Assembly (NCBI GenBank): GCA_963803155.1
Contig: CAWDMN010000059.1
Location: 62,001 to 126,000, forward strand
DNA length: 64,000 nt
Direction: 5' to 3'
From: CAWDMN01 sp963803155
GTDB lineage: Bacteria; Acidobacteriota; Terriglobia; Versatilivoradales; Versatilivoraceae
Shown here: positions 26,941 to 34,166 of the stretch, piece by piece
Layout: each line of letters opens with the position of its first letter
Position numbering within the stretch: the first letter of the stretch is position 1
Translations under genes and position numbers: made by a program
The notes under the pieces: model-generated
Seen by the model: only the letters and a program-made list of their open reading frames with translations
Database searches by the model: none
What the model was told of the DNA's origin: nothing

Positions 26941-27384
26941 TTAGCGAACTTTCATGGCAATCAAGACTGTTTCATTGTTAGCGGCAGAATTGACCGTTTG
27001 GTTTTTGACCGCTTCCTTTTCAGCCTTTGACGCTGGAATTCGGCGTTCTACGGAGTCGTGGGGATTGACTACTTTCGAGAGGAAATACTGGTCTCCATAT
27101 TTGTTGAAAACAAGTTCTCCCTCGTTAGAGTTTACCTGGCTGGTCGGCTTGCCAGCATTCGAGAAAAGAAAAGTGGACTGACGGCCGTCCTTCCCTACGA
27201 CTCTTAACAAACCATTGGTCGATTGGAAGCTGTATTCTCCAGAGGCAATGGGACGGTTCCCCAGCATGAAATCAAAGGGGATAGTCCCCTCCAAACGATA
27301 CGCACTCTGGGCATATTGGGTGGCCACTGTTCCAAGGGAAAGTGCCATTAATGTAAAAGCTGCAACTAACCATATTCTCCTCAT
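26941..27384 (-). CDS. Small secreted protein, IPFDF-type acidobacterial family
   Basis: The 147-residue protein has a signal peptide (MRRIWLVAAFTLMALSLGTV) and a compact beta-rich domain with GTIPFDFMLGNRPIASGEYS, LLRVVGKDG and GDQYFLSKV. The pattern 'IPFDF..G...L.AG.Y' marks a family of secreted proteins of unknown function that is abundant in Acidobacteriota. The ATG has an AGGAGG site, and a strong terminator follows, so it is a complete single-gene unit. Confidence 0.75.
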   Translation of the reverse strand: MRRIWLVAAFTLMALSLGTVATQYAQSAYRLEGTIPFDFMLGNRPIASGEYSFQSTNGLLRVVGKDGRQSTFLFSNAGKPTSQVNSNEGELVFNKYGDQYFLSKVVNPHDSVERRIPASKAEKEAVKNQTVNSAANNETVLIAMKVR

Positions 27385-27732
27385 TTGAACCTCCTGGGTT
27401 CTCGTTGGTAACTGCGCGAAGCTTATCAGCTATCGTTTTATCACTCAGATGGAATCGGTTTTGATTCCAACTGCTTCACCAGCTAGATATCTTGAGGGTC
27501 GCCCCTTCAAACAGCATTCTAGAAACACAAATTCCGTTGTCCGCCAGGCAGGATAGCAACTGCTCTCCTCTTTCCCCCTGGCGGAGGGACTCCCCACTCA
27601 GGAACTCGTCGCTAACGTTGATTTGCTCAACTGATTAATCATAACACAAAGGAAAAAACATTTTAGGTGCGGTGGGGAGAGGCAATGACAAGTGGCTCTT
27701 GAAGACCGGGGAGGTTCAATGCCCACGCCTAG
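27385..27732. other. Intergenic, no gene seen
   Basis: About 350 bp upstream of the small secreted protein. No ORF, repeat or RNA is recognised. Confidence 0.35.
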
Positions 27733-27966
27733 TCCCCTTGCTCCCAACGCCGTCATGCTCCCAACTCCGACCTTGACAATCCTATCCCCTCAAATTACAA
27801 TTGCGTCATCTTAAGCACTTCCAATTCGTACGAATTTGTCGGAGGAGAAATAGATATCAGTACAATTTCTCTTGCTGTCAACACCCTCAAAAGCCTTTCT
27901 GAATTATTCAAAACTCTCTCCGGTTCGTATAATGAGGCTGAAACGAAAGAGCGCATAATTGATGCG

Positions 27967-28308
27967 TTGAACCGAGTCGCCACAATTCAGACTTCCCTGT
28001 TTGAAATACAAAATGAATTTATCCGCCTGCAAGAAGAGAATCGCATGCAGAGGAAGAAGATCATTGAACTTGAGGCGAGGCGCGATCTTGAAGGAAATCT
28101 CGTATATGAAGAACCTTTCTACTGGCTGCTTCTAGACAATCAACGGGATGGACCGTTTTGCCAAAAGTGCTGGGACGTCGACCGACTGACTGTTCGGCTT
28201 CAAGCATGCCACTCTGACGACGTTTGGCAATGTCGCAACTGCAATAGCACTTACCCTGGGCCTAATTATCAGCGACGTGGACTTGCACCTAATAAATCGT
28301 TGGTTTAA
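27967..28308 (+). CDS. Coiled-coil plus zinc-ribbon small protein
   Basis: The first usable start in frame is TTG at 27967, giving 113 residues. A helical, coiled-coil-like N-terminus (FIRLQEENRMQRKKIIELEA) leads to a zinc ribbon with FCQKCWD and WQCRNCNSTY. The DGPFC.KC.D..G...RL..........C..C... pattern is typical of small orphan or phage-associated proteins. The open frame extends back to 27733 with protein-like sequence (ISLAVNTLKSLSELFKTL) and a perfect GGAGGAGAA at 27841-27849, but no ATG, GTG or TTG follows it. The real protein may therefore start at a rare codon near 27850-27865, or the start has been lost. The function is unknown. Confidence 0.6.
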   Translation: MNRVATIQTSLFEIQNEFIRLQEENRMQRKKIIELEARRDLEGNLVYEEPFYWLLLDNQRDGPFCQKCWDVDRLTVRLQACHSDDVWQCRNCNSTYPGPNYQRRGLAPNKSLV

Positions 28309-28327
28309 TGACGGATTAAAGGCGATT

Positions 28328-28430
28328 GGGGTCAAATCTAGTTTTTCTGTGTTTGAAGCTTCTATTCGAGTTGGGTTAGCCGTTGTCTCAAAGGAGGATA
28401 ATTTATAACACGAAAAACGAGATTTGACCC
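28328..28430. repeat. Short inverted-repeat element (GGGTCAAATCT family)
   Basis: GGGGTCAAATCTAGTTTTTC at 28328 is matched by an inverted copy ending in GATTTGACCC at 28430, with about 25-bp arms and a 50-bp centre. The left arm and the adjoining sequence recur at 34008-34050. It behaves like a RAYT/MITE end; no transposase is inside. Confidence 0.65.
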
Positions 28431-28560
28431 TAATTTTCCCTAGGGAAGAACCTGTTTGAGCTCTGCAATTGTCCGACTCTTTTCATTCTGATTTGTTTAT
28501 AGACAGCGCTAAAAGCAAAATCAGAGGCCATTTATCTGGCCTTGAATCAACCAATTGAAT

Positions 28561-28620
28561 AAAAATAGTTAAATACTTAAGAGCGGCACCAGCCCCTTCG
28601 TGTGGCTCTAGCTGGTGCCG
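28561..28620. repeat. Solo end of the AAGAGCGGC element plus hairpin
   Basis: The motif GTTAAATACTTAAGAGCGGC (within 28561-28587) matches the terminal repeats of the intact RAYT element at 51161-52224. It also occurs at 43241-43268. Here it runs into a 10-bp stem (CGGCACCAGC ... GCTGGTGCCG, 28584-28620). Confidence 0.55.
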
Positions 28621-28833
28621 GGTGACATTCTCCTTCCCCGGCATCGGCTTAACATTCCACACGGTGCTTTTTTTTTAAACAAGCTGTAAAGCCCTTTTTA
28701 AAGCCCGAGAATCGTTTGCCGGAAGGTCTTCAGCCCAACCCCCAAGGCCAATTTTGGCATTATAAAAAAGATAAAAATAGGGTAGAGTGATACGCTAATA
28801 GCCATAAATAAAATTCTTTGGAGGTCTTTTTCT

Positions 28834-29379
28834 ATGACAATCATTCAGTTCTGCATTTACATGTTCACCATTTTCGCCGCTGCACTCAGTGCCGTCTGGA
28901 TCGGTCACAAAATCCAAGAAAAAGCTGCGAAGAAGAATCTTCGGCTTTGGATCTTCAAGACAATGATGACGTACAGGGGCACTCCTGCAGCTCAAGAACA
29001 TGTACAAGCTCTCAATGTGATTGAGATGGCTTTTTATGGAAATGATAAAGCATCTAAGTCCGTAATTGGAGCTTGGCGAGATTATGTTGCTCATGCAGCT
29101 GTTGACGATATCGTGGCCCGCACTGAGGCATGGCAAGCTAAAAGAAATGAGTTGTACTTTACCCTTTTGCACAACATGGCAGCTTCAATGAATTACAACA
29201 TACACAAGGGGGATTTGGAACGTACGGCTTATCTTCCTACGGCACTTTTATCGATTGAGATAGAAGGGAGACGGGTCTTGTCTGGCTTGGCTGATATCGT
29301 AGATGGAAAAAGGGCGCTCCCTGTAGATACAAACTTCGTGGGACATGTAGACACTCCCAATTCACCACCCCAGTATTGA
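28834..29379 (+). CDS. Membrane-anchored DUF6680-like protein
   Basis: This 181-residue protein starts with one membrane helix (FCIYMFTIFAAALSAVWIG), then KIQEKAAKKNLRLWIFKTMM and PAAQEHVQALNVIEMAFYG. A helical soluble part follows. The order (anchor, basic stretch, 'LW.F.T.M..R......H..ALN.I...F') fits the DUF6680 family, whose function is unknown. TTGGAGG precedes the ATG. It lies in an island of orphan small genes near an IS256 copy; some such proteins are found near defence genes, but nothing in the sequence proves a role here. Confidence 0.6.
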   Translation: MTIIQFCIYMFTIFAAALSAVWIGHKIQEKAAKKNLRLWIFKTMMTYRGTPAAQEHVQALNVIEMAFYGNDKASKSVIGAWRDYVAHAAVDDIVARTEAWQAKRNELYFTLLHNMAASMNYNIHKGDLERTAYLPTALLSIEIEGRRVLSGLADIVDGKRALPVDTNFVGHVDTPNSPPQY

Positions 29380-29568
29380 ATTTTGTAGAAGTTTATAAAA
29401 GATTTCACATCACCTCTTTGGTGTGCCGCTTCCCCTCGCTATAGTACGCTATATAATTCACACTTATAATTACTATAAAACTATATAGTTGTGTAGCACT
29501 ACCACCATATATAGACCAAGCAAAAATATTTTTCATGCCACATACAAGACAATCTAACCTCAAATAAA

Positions 29569-29586
29569 TTTGTAGAATTCTACAAA
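29569..29586. promoter_or_regulatory. Perfect 18-bp palindrome, operator-like
   Basis: TTTGTAGAATTCTACAAA is fully self-complementary. It lies 40 bp upstream of a consensus promoter. A near-identical palindrome is at 29835-29853. Confidence 0.5.
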
Positions 29587-29625
29587 GGATTTCCTCTGAA
29601 ACCAGCGCTGCCAGGGCGATTTAGC

Positions 29626-29655
29626 TTGACAACGATTTTACTTTTTTGATATAAT
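29626..29655 (+). promoter_or_regulatory. Consensus sigma-70 promoter
   Basis: TTGACA (29626-29631) and TATAAT (29650-29655) are separated by 18 bp. Both hexamers are perfect. No protein-coding frame follows on the plus strand within 260 bp. Confidence 0.65.
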
Positions 29656-29834
29656 TTTGGTGTAATTTGGGAAGGTTTTTGCTGGTTCTTTGACAAATTA
29701 ATTCGAGTCTACGGTGCGGTCTATGTGATCGTAGTCAGTTCCCAACGCGCACGGATGATATGAATGTCTAATCCACGGGAGAGAGGGGCATAGTATTCAC
29801 ACGGACACCTGGAAACCAGACTTTGCGGATTCAT

Positions 29835-29853
29835 TTTTGTAGATTCTACAAAA
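29835..29853. promoter_or_regulatory. Second perfect palindrome, operator-like
   Basis: TTTTGTAGATTCTACAAAA is a 19-bp perfect palindrome around a central T. It shares TTTGTAGA and TCTACAAA with the site at 29569-29586, with centres about 266 bp apart. Confidence 0.5.
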
Positions 29854-29980
29854 GTGTGGAAGCTCACAAACATTACATGAAACACACGATGTAGAACAAA
29901 GGACTGAAACCATAAAATGATTGCATCTTTCATTGATTGCGATTGCCCCCTTGACTGTGTTGACTGTGGGAGTGCAATGC

Positions 29981-30292
29981 TTACTTCGTTTCAAATACAT
30001 CCTTATAGGGGAATGGCAAAGGGAGCATTGCGAGGCGCGGCAAAGGTGGTAATGGCGGATATGGGGGATAGGGAGGATAGGCAGGATACCGTGGGGGGGG
30101 GGATAGCTCCATTGTGTTTTTCGCAACTCGATCATCATCCAAGACGTAACCCACGAAGTGACCTTTTTGGTCGTAGAACTCATTACCATTTACAATGTAC
30201 CCAAGCCACTGCGATTTGGGGGTGAAGATGTTTTCGTCAGCGATGAAGGCAACAAACTTTCCAGAAGTGTTGAAGAGATACCGATAAAACAT
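29981..30292 (-). CDS. 4-fold beta-flower-like small protein with proline-rich tail
   Basis: The 103-residue protein begins MFYRYLFNTSGKFVAFIADE and has three further blade-like repeats (WLGYIVNGNEFYDQKGHFVG). These fit the '4-fold beta flower' fold, a small protein of unknown function. The tail is proline-rich (YPPYPPYPPLPPLP) and ends FPYKDVFETK. A run of ten C residues in the coding strand (30093-30102) lies at the domain-tail junction and could slip. AAGGATC precedes the ATG. The IS256 element begins only 32 bp upstream, so the original promoter may have been displaced. Confidence 0.55.
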   Translation of the reverse strand: MFYRYLFNTSGKFVAFIADENIFTPKSQWLGYIVNGNEFYDQKGHFVGYVLDDDRVAKNTMELSPPPRYPAYPPYPPYPPLPPLPRLAMLPLPFPYKDVFETK

Positions 30293-30323
30293 GTTAACGA
30301 CGATCCTTGTGAAAGTCCTAAAC

Positions 30324-31692
30324 TTAGTTGAAAAAGGAGCATGACCTCGCTTAAAACAGAGGTGAATTACCCGGCAAGGTAGACACCAAGAATAAGGAGA
30401 TCATGCATGGGACAGAGAGTAATTCGGACCGGAAAAAGAATCAAGGGCAAAGAGGGCAGAAAAAAGAGACAACGAATTGAAGAAGAAGTTAGGATTTTGG
30501 ACAGTCGGTTTGAACTGATCCAGATGTTGATCCCTCTGGGCTTGAAAGCTGTGGAAGAAGAATTGCAGCAAGAAGTAGAACAGCGGGTTGGCCGCGGAGC
30601 CAGCCGGAGTCCAGAGAATCGGCGCTGGGGAAGAAACCCAGGGTCGGTTTATTTGGGAGATCAGAAAGTTCGGCTCGAAGTGCCTCGGGTAAGAAATGTC
30701 GCGGTTCGACAAGAAGTTCCGTTGGAGAGTTATCAAGCCTTTCGAAAGACGAAGGTATTAGATCATCAGGTTTTGAACCGGGTGATCCGGGGGATTAGCC
30801 AGCGGCAATATGAGCAGGCAGCCCTCTGTGTGCCAGAAACGTTTGGGATCAAAAAGAGCAGTGTGTCCCGACATTTCATCCGAACGACGGCCCGAAAGCT
30901 GGAAACGTTTTTGACTCGGGATTTGAGCCAGCACGACATTGTGGCGATTTTCATCGACGGGAAGCGACTGGCAGAAACTGACATGATCGTGGCATTGGGG
31001 ATTACGCTCGAAGGGCAAAAGATCCTGCTGGGTTTTGTGGAAGCCAGTACGGAAAACCAACGAGTGTCCCAAGACTTTATTCAGCAACTGCTGGACCGAG
31101 GACTGAAGACCGAACAGGAAATTCTGTTCATCATCGATGGAGCCAAAGGGCTGTATAAAGGGATCAAGGCAAAGCTGGCAGAGAAAGCCTTGATTCAACG
31201 CTGCCAATGGCACAAACGGGAAAATGTAGTCAGTTATTTGAGCCGGGAACAAGCAAAACGATTCCGGCAGAAAATGCAGACAGCCTATCAGCAGCCCAGT
31301 TATGAAAAGGCGAAAGAAGCCTTGGACCGAATCGCCAAAGAACTGCGACTGATCAATGGTTCCGCAGTGGATAGCCTGAAAGAAGGATTAGAAGAAACTT
31401 TGACTCTGCATCGGTTGGGATTATTTGAAGAATTAGGGACCAGTTTTAAAACCACCAATTGCATTGAGAATGTGAACCGGCAATTGGAGCGTTTGACGCA
31501 TCGAGTCAGTTACTGGAAGAACAGCGATCAGCGTCAGCGTTGGATAGCCACGTCGTTGCTGGAAATTGAGCCCGGGCTAAGAAAGGTGAAAGGCTTTCGT
31601 CATTTAAAAGCCCTTCGCAGATCAATGAAAAAGGAAAACCTAACGAAATTGGTTCAGCCCGCAGCTTGAAGGTTATGCTCATTTTCAACTAA
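30324..31692 (+). mobile_element. IS256-family insertion sequence
   Basis: Imperfect terminal inverted repeats of about 25 bp lie at 30324-30348 (TTAGTTGAAAA...GAGCATGACC) and 31668-31692. They enclose a full transposase gene. The length of about 1.37 kb suits the family. No clear target-site duplication is visible. Confidence 0.85.
30407..31669 (+). CDS. IS256-family (Mutator-type) transposase
   Basis: This 420-residue DDE transposase appears intact. The N-terminal region has the zinc-like/HTH part seen in the family (LEVPRVRNVAVRQEVPLESY). The catalytic residues are visible as D in VAIFIDGKRL, D in LFIIDGAKGL and E in NCIENVNRQLERL. The C-terminal region has the QRCQWHKRENVVSYL block, which includes the conserved C..H. 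It catalyses copy-out/paste-in or cut-and-paste movement of the surrounding element. The ribosome-binding site is AATAAGGAG. Confidence 0.92.
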   Translation: MGQRVIRTGKRIKGKEGRKKRQRIEEEVRILDSRFELIQMLIPLGLKAVEEELQQEVEQRVGRGASRSPENRRWGRNPGSVYLGDQKVRLEVPRVRNVAVRQEVPLESYQAFRKTKVLDHQVLNRVIRGISQRQYEQAALCVPETFGIKKSSVSRHFIRTTARKLETFLTRDLSQHDIVAIFIDGKRLAETDMIVALGITLEGQKILLGFVEASTENQRVSQDFIQQLLDRGLKTEQEILFIIDGAKGLYKGIKAKLAEKALIQRCQWHKRENVVSYLSREQAKRFRQKMQTAYQQPSYEKAKEALDRIAKELRLINGSAVDSLKEGLEETLTLHRLGLFEELGTSFKTTNCIENVNRQLERLTHRVSYWKNSDQRQRWIATSLLEIEPGLRKVKGFRHLKALRRSMKKENLTKLVQPAA

Positions 31693-31777
31693 AAAAGGGA
31701 TTGACCCCGATCCTTAAAGAACGTGAAATAGATGCCCGAAATAACCAGTGAAACCCCCGCAAGCAGAAAGGTGGAGG

Positions 31778-31885
31778 GTCAGACCTTAATAGTTGCTATA
31801 TCGTTGAATCAAAAAACAACCTCATTGTAATATTGTCGTATGGCACGACTCATTCGAATCCTTTACCGTCGGGATCACTACTGCA
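31778..31885 (+). pseudogene. 5' fragment of a RAYT element
   Basis: GGGTCAGACCTTAATAGTTG and about 80 bp after it match the left ends of the RAYT copies at 47337 and 47523. The fragment ends with a short frame, MARLIRILYRRDHYCR, that copies the transposase N-terminus (MARPILVLYPG.IYHV). The rest of the gene is missing. Confidence 0.65.
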
Positions 31886-32228
31886 GGTCTTCTTCATTAA
31901 TATGAAATTTATGCAGCATCCTATGAGTCACGGGAGCAAGAACGATCCCCATTCTTGCTATAAATATCAGCCCGCTAAAAAGCGCATATCCAGAAGCAAA
32001 TAATTTTGCTCTAACCGTAGCAAGCGGATTGACAGGCCCCATTCCCCCGAGAATCATAGACCCCTCTAAAAGAGAATCAACCCAATCAAAACCCGCTATC
32101 CAATGATAGCCTGCAATACCAATGAATAATGTAAATGCAATTAAGATGCCCGCCATCACAACAGACGCGGCCATCCTTCTAACAAAAACGGATATCGGGG
32201 CAAGTTTTTCATTTTTTCGTTCAAACAT
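31878..32228 (-). CDS. Small two-TM membrane protein (potassium-channel-like annotation family)
   Basis: The protein has 116 residues. Its two hydrophobic segments are ASVVMAGILIAFTLFIGIAG and LFASGYALFSGLIFIARMGI; between them is SLLEGSMILGGMGPVNPL, which could form a re-entrant loop, and the C-terminus is HRMLHKFHINEEDLQ. This is a widespread small family often labelled 'two-pore potassium channel-like', though a clear TVGYG filter is absent (GGMGP instead). Transport is therefore not shown. ATG at 32228 follows TTGGAGG. Confidence 0.65.
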   Translation of the reverse strand: MFERKNEKLAPISVFVRRMAASVVMAGILIAFTLFIGIAGYHWIAGFDWVDSLLEGSMILGGMGPVNPLATVRAKLFASGYALFSGLIFIARMGIVLAPVTHRMLHKFHINEEDLQ

Positions 32229-32399
32229 CTTAGCCTCCAACCACAGTGCCGAACGAATAGAGTTCTTTCATTTCCTAGGGCGCCATTCGGGTCAGAGCTT
32301 GAATATTGACAAAGAGTAGAGGTATAGATTTACTCTCTACGGTTTTTTCGTAATCTGGGGTCGGACTGCGGCTGATGGCGTGGGTGGTTGGCGCTTCGG

Positions 32400-32526
32400 C
32401 CAACAAATGAGTATGGTTTGAGGTCACGGAATTGGCAAGAAGTGAAACGTCAAACTCTCTCAAGGCGTTGCGGAGCCGCTCCCGATACTCGGACCGCTCG
32501 GTGCTTCCGTAACATGGAAATCCCAA
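32400..32526 (-). pseudogene. RAYT HUH-motif fragment
   Basis: The minus-strand frame reads YRERLRNALREFDVSLLANS followed by VTSNHTHLLAEA. This is the HUH region of a Y1/RAYT transposase (normally '..LMPNH.HLL'), with flanking parts lost. The family cannot be told from this piece. Confidence 0.6.
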
Positions 32527-32652
32527 ACCTATAAGGTGAGCAACGGCTAAAAAACATTGACAAATATTAAATGCAGTTATTCTTTAATGCAAGCGGTTGC
32601 AGAAAACGTTTAGACTAATCGCTGGCATCAATTACTCAAGGAGATCTACTTT

Positions 32653-33792
32653 ATGAGAAAATCGCATTTGCATCTGACCGCTCTTCTGTGCTGCAGCCTC
32701 TTTTTGCTCCCTTCCTGCCGGCCCAGGCAGGCAGGTTACGGACCTGATATATACAAGAAAGACACCTCCTTCAAGGTTGTTGGCTATCTGGCAGGGGATA
32801 ATTTCCGCCGCGTCGATGAGTTGGAACTGAAAAGGCTCACCTACCTGAACCTCGCTTTCGCCAACCTTGATAAGGATGGGAATCTCGCTTTTGACGGTGG
32901 TTTCGATGTGACTCCAGTCATCAAGAAAGGGCATGAAGCCGGCCTTAAAGTATTTGTCTCACTGGCAGGAGGCGGCCATCCGGACACTGTCGCCTGGAAA
33001 TCCGTTTTACTGCCCCCAAACAGATCAGCTTTTGTGAAACACATTCAGGATTTTGTGGAACGCAACAATCTCGACGGAGTTGATGTAGATATTGAAGAAA
33101 ATCTTCTGCCGACGATTCGCGAACTGTACAATCCGTTCGTAATCGAGCTGAAGAAAGCCCTCCATGCAAAGGGGAAAGGAATCAGCGCGGCGCTTGGAGC
33201 GACAGAAGTTCACGAATCCATCACCAAGGAAGCCGTCGATGCTTACGACTTCATCAATGTGATGGTATATGACAAGACCGGGATATGGAGACCCAATGAT
33301 ATAGGTCCTCATTCTCCCTATTCTTATGCTGAGGAAGCTATCGTTTTCTGGACTCAACAACGCAAGATCCCGGCTGACCGTATCATTCTCGGTGTGCCGT
33401 TCTATGGCTTCGATTTTACACCTCCGGCCCGGTATATCGATTTCCGCGAGATTATAGAAGGAAACCCGAGCCTGGCCTATCTGGACTCTGTGGGTATGAG
33501 GTTCTATAACGGGATACCGACCATCGTTAAGAAGACAGAACTTGCCAAACAGAAACTCGGCGGAGTGATGATATGGGAGATTGCCAGTGATACAACCGGC
33601 GACCTGTCTCTGCTCAGGGCCCTGGACCAGACAATAAAGGCTGGAAACTGCGGCGTAAAGACCTACTATAAAGATGAAGATGGCGACGGTTTCGGCAATC
33701 TGGCCAAGCCCTTCGAGGCCTGTGAAGCACCTGCCGGATATGTTCCCGACAGCCGCGATACAAATGATGCCAACGCAAAGGTGCACCCTTGA
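32653..33792 (+). CDS. GH18-family lipoprotein with MopE-like C-terminal motif
   Basis: The 379-residue protein has a lipoprotein signal (ALLCCSLFLLPSC). A GH18 barrel spans about residues 40-320 with the catalytic DxxDxDxE as D141, D144, D146, E148 (LDGVDVDIE), and with NLAFANLDKDG and VFVSLAGGG strands. GH18 enzymes cleave chitin, peptidoglycan-like or N-glycan GlcNAc linkages. The C-terminus (YYKDEDGDGFGNLAKPFEAC ... PDSRDTNDANAKVHP) resembles a MopE-type calcium-binding motif. It should be surface-exposed. AAGGAGA precedes the ATG. It is isolated among spacers, and its style (lipoprotein plus MopE motif) could indicate transfer. Confidence 0.82.
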   Translation: MRKSHLHLTALLCCSLFLLPSCRPRQAGYGPDIYKKDTSFKVVGYLAGDNFRRVDELELKRLTYLNLAFANLDKDGNLAFDGGFDVTPVIKKGHEAGLKVFVSLAGGGHPDTVAWKSVLLPPNRSAFVKHIQDFVERNNLDGVDVDIEENLLPTIRELYNPFVIELKKALHAKGKGISAALGATEVHESITKEAVDAYDFINVMVYDKTGIWRPNDIGPHSPYSYAEEAIVFWTQQRKIPADRIILGVPFYGFDFTPPARYIDFREIIEGNPSLAYLDSVGMRFYNGIPTIVKKTELAKQKLGGVMIWEIASDTTGDLSLLRALDQTIKAGNCGVKTYYKDEDGDGFGNLAKPFEACEAPAGYVPDSRDTNDANAKVHP

Positions 33793-34166
33793 ACCTGGCG
33801 AAATAAACCGGGAACATGAGTAATTATCCACTTACCGGGCCAAAAAGATGTACACGGTTTGAGAGAATGCTGATTGGGGCCTGATCTCTTTATTCTTTAT
33901 TTTAACCAAGTCAAAAATCAAAATTAGCGAATACTTCTTTCGGGTATGCAAAAAAGCAAACAGCAGGCAAGGAAAATTAGGCTGCAATGAAAGGCGCAGG
34001 AGGCGCAGGGGTCAAATCTCGTTTTTCTGTGTTTGAAGCTTCTCTTCGAATGGGGCCGGACTAGCTCACCGCGCTGGTTTCCTCAGGTCCAACCCAGACT
34101 CGGCCCCTCCTCCTTCGAGGAAGGGGGTTCCCCTTTTGGTGTAAATTATACGAGCGGGCTCATGGC
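33793..34166. other. Intergenic with repeat fragments
   Basis: A partial GGGTCAAATCT element (34008-34050, matching 28328 onward) and a GC-rich stem related to the 21305 double hairpin (34104-34133) occur here. No gene is seen. Confidence 0.5.

Larger units (their letters stand above)
29380..29916. other. AT-rich spacer with palindromes and orphan promoter
   Basis: No coding frame is supported. The stretch holds a half-site at 29381-29390, two perfect palindromes (29569-29586 and 29835-29853) and a consensus promoter at 29626-29655, each listed separately. It may encode a non-coding RNA or be the control region of a lost gene. Confidence 0.4.

Noticed and set aside
29680..29760. Retron or CRISPR-leader-like sequence after the promoter
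   Set aside because: A short CTACG...CGTAG stem is present, but there is no reverse transcriptase, no cas gene and no repeat array nearby.
29917..30225. Cysteine-rich plus-strand ORF downstream of the orphan promoter
   Set aside because: It overlaps the beta-flower gene on the other strand for most of its length, has no proper ribosome-binding site and no family resemblance.
33025..33831. 268-codon minus-strand frame
   Set aside because: It is antisense to the GH18 gene, whose catalytic motif is intact.
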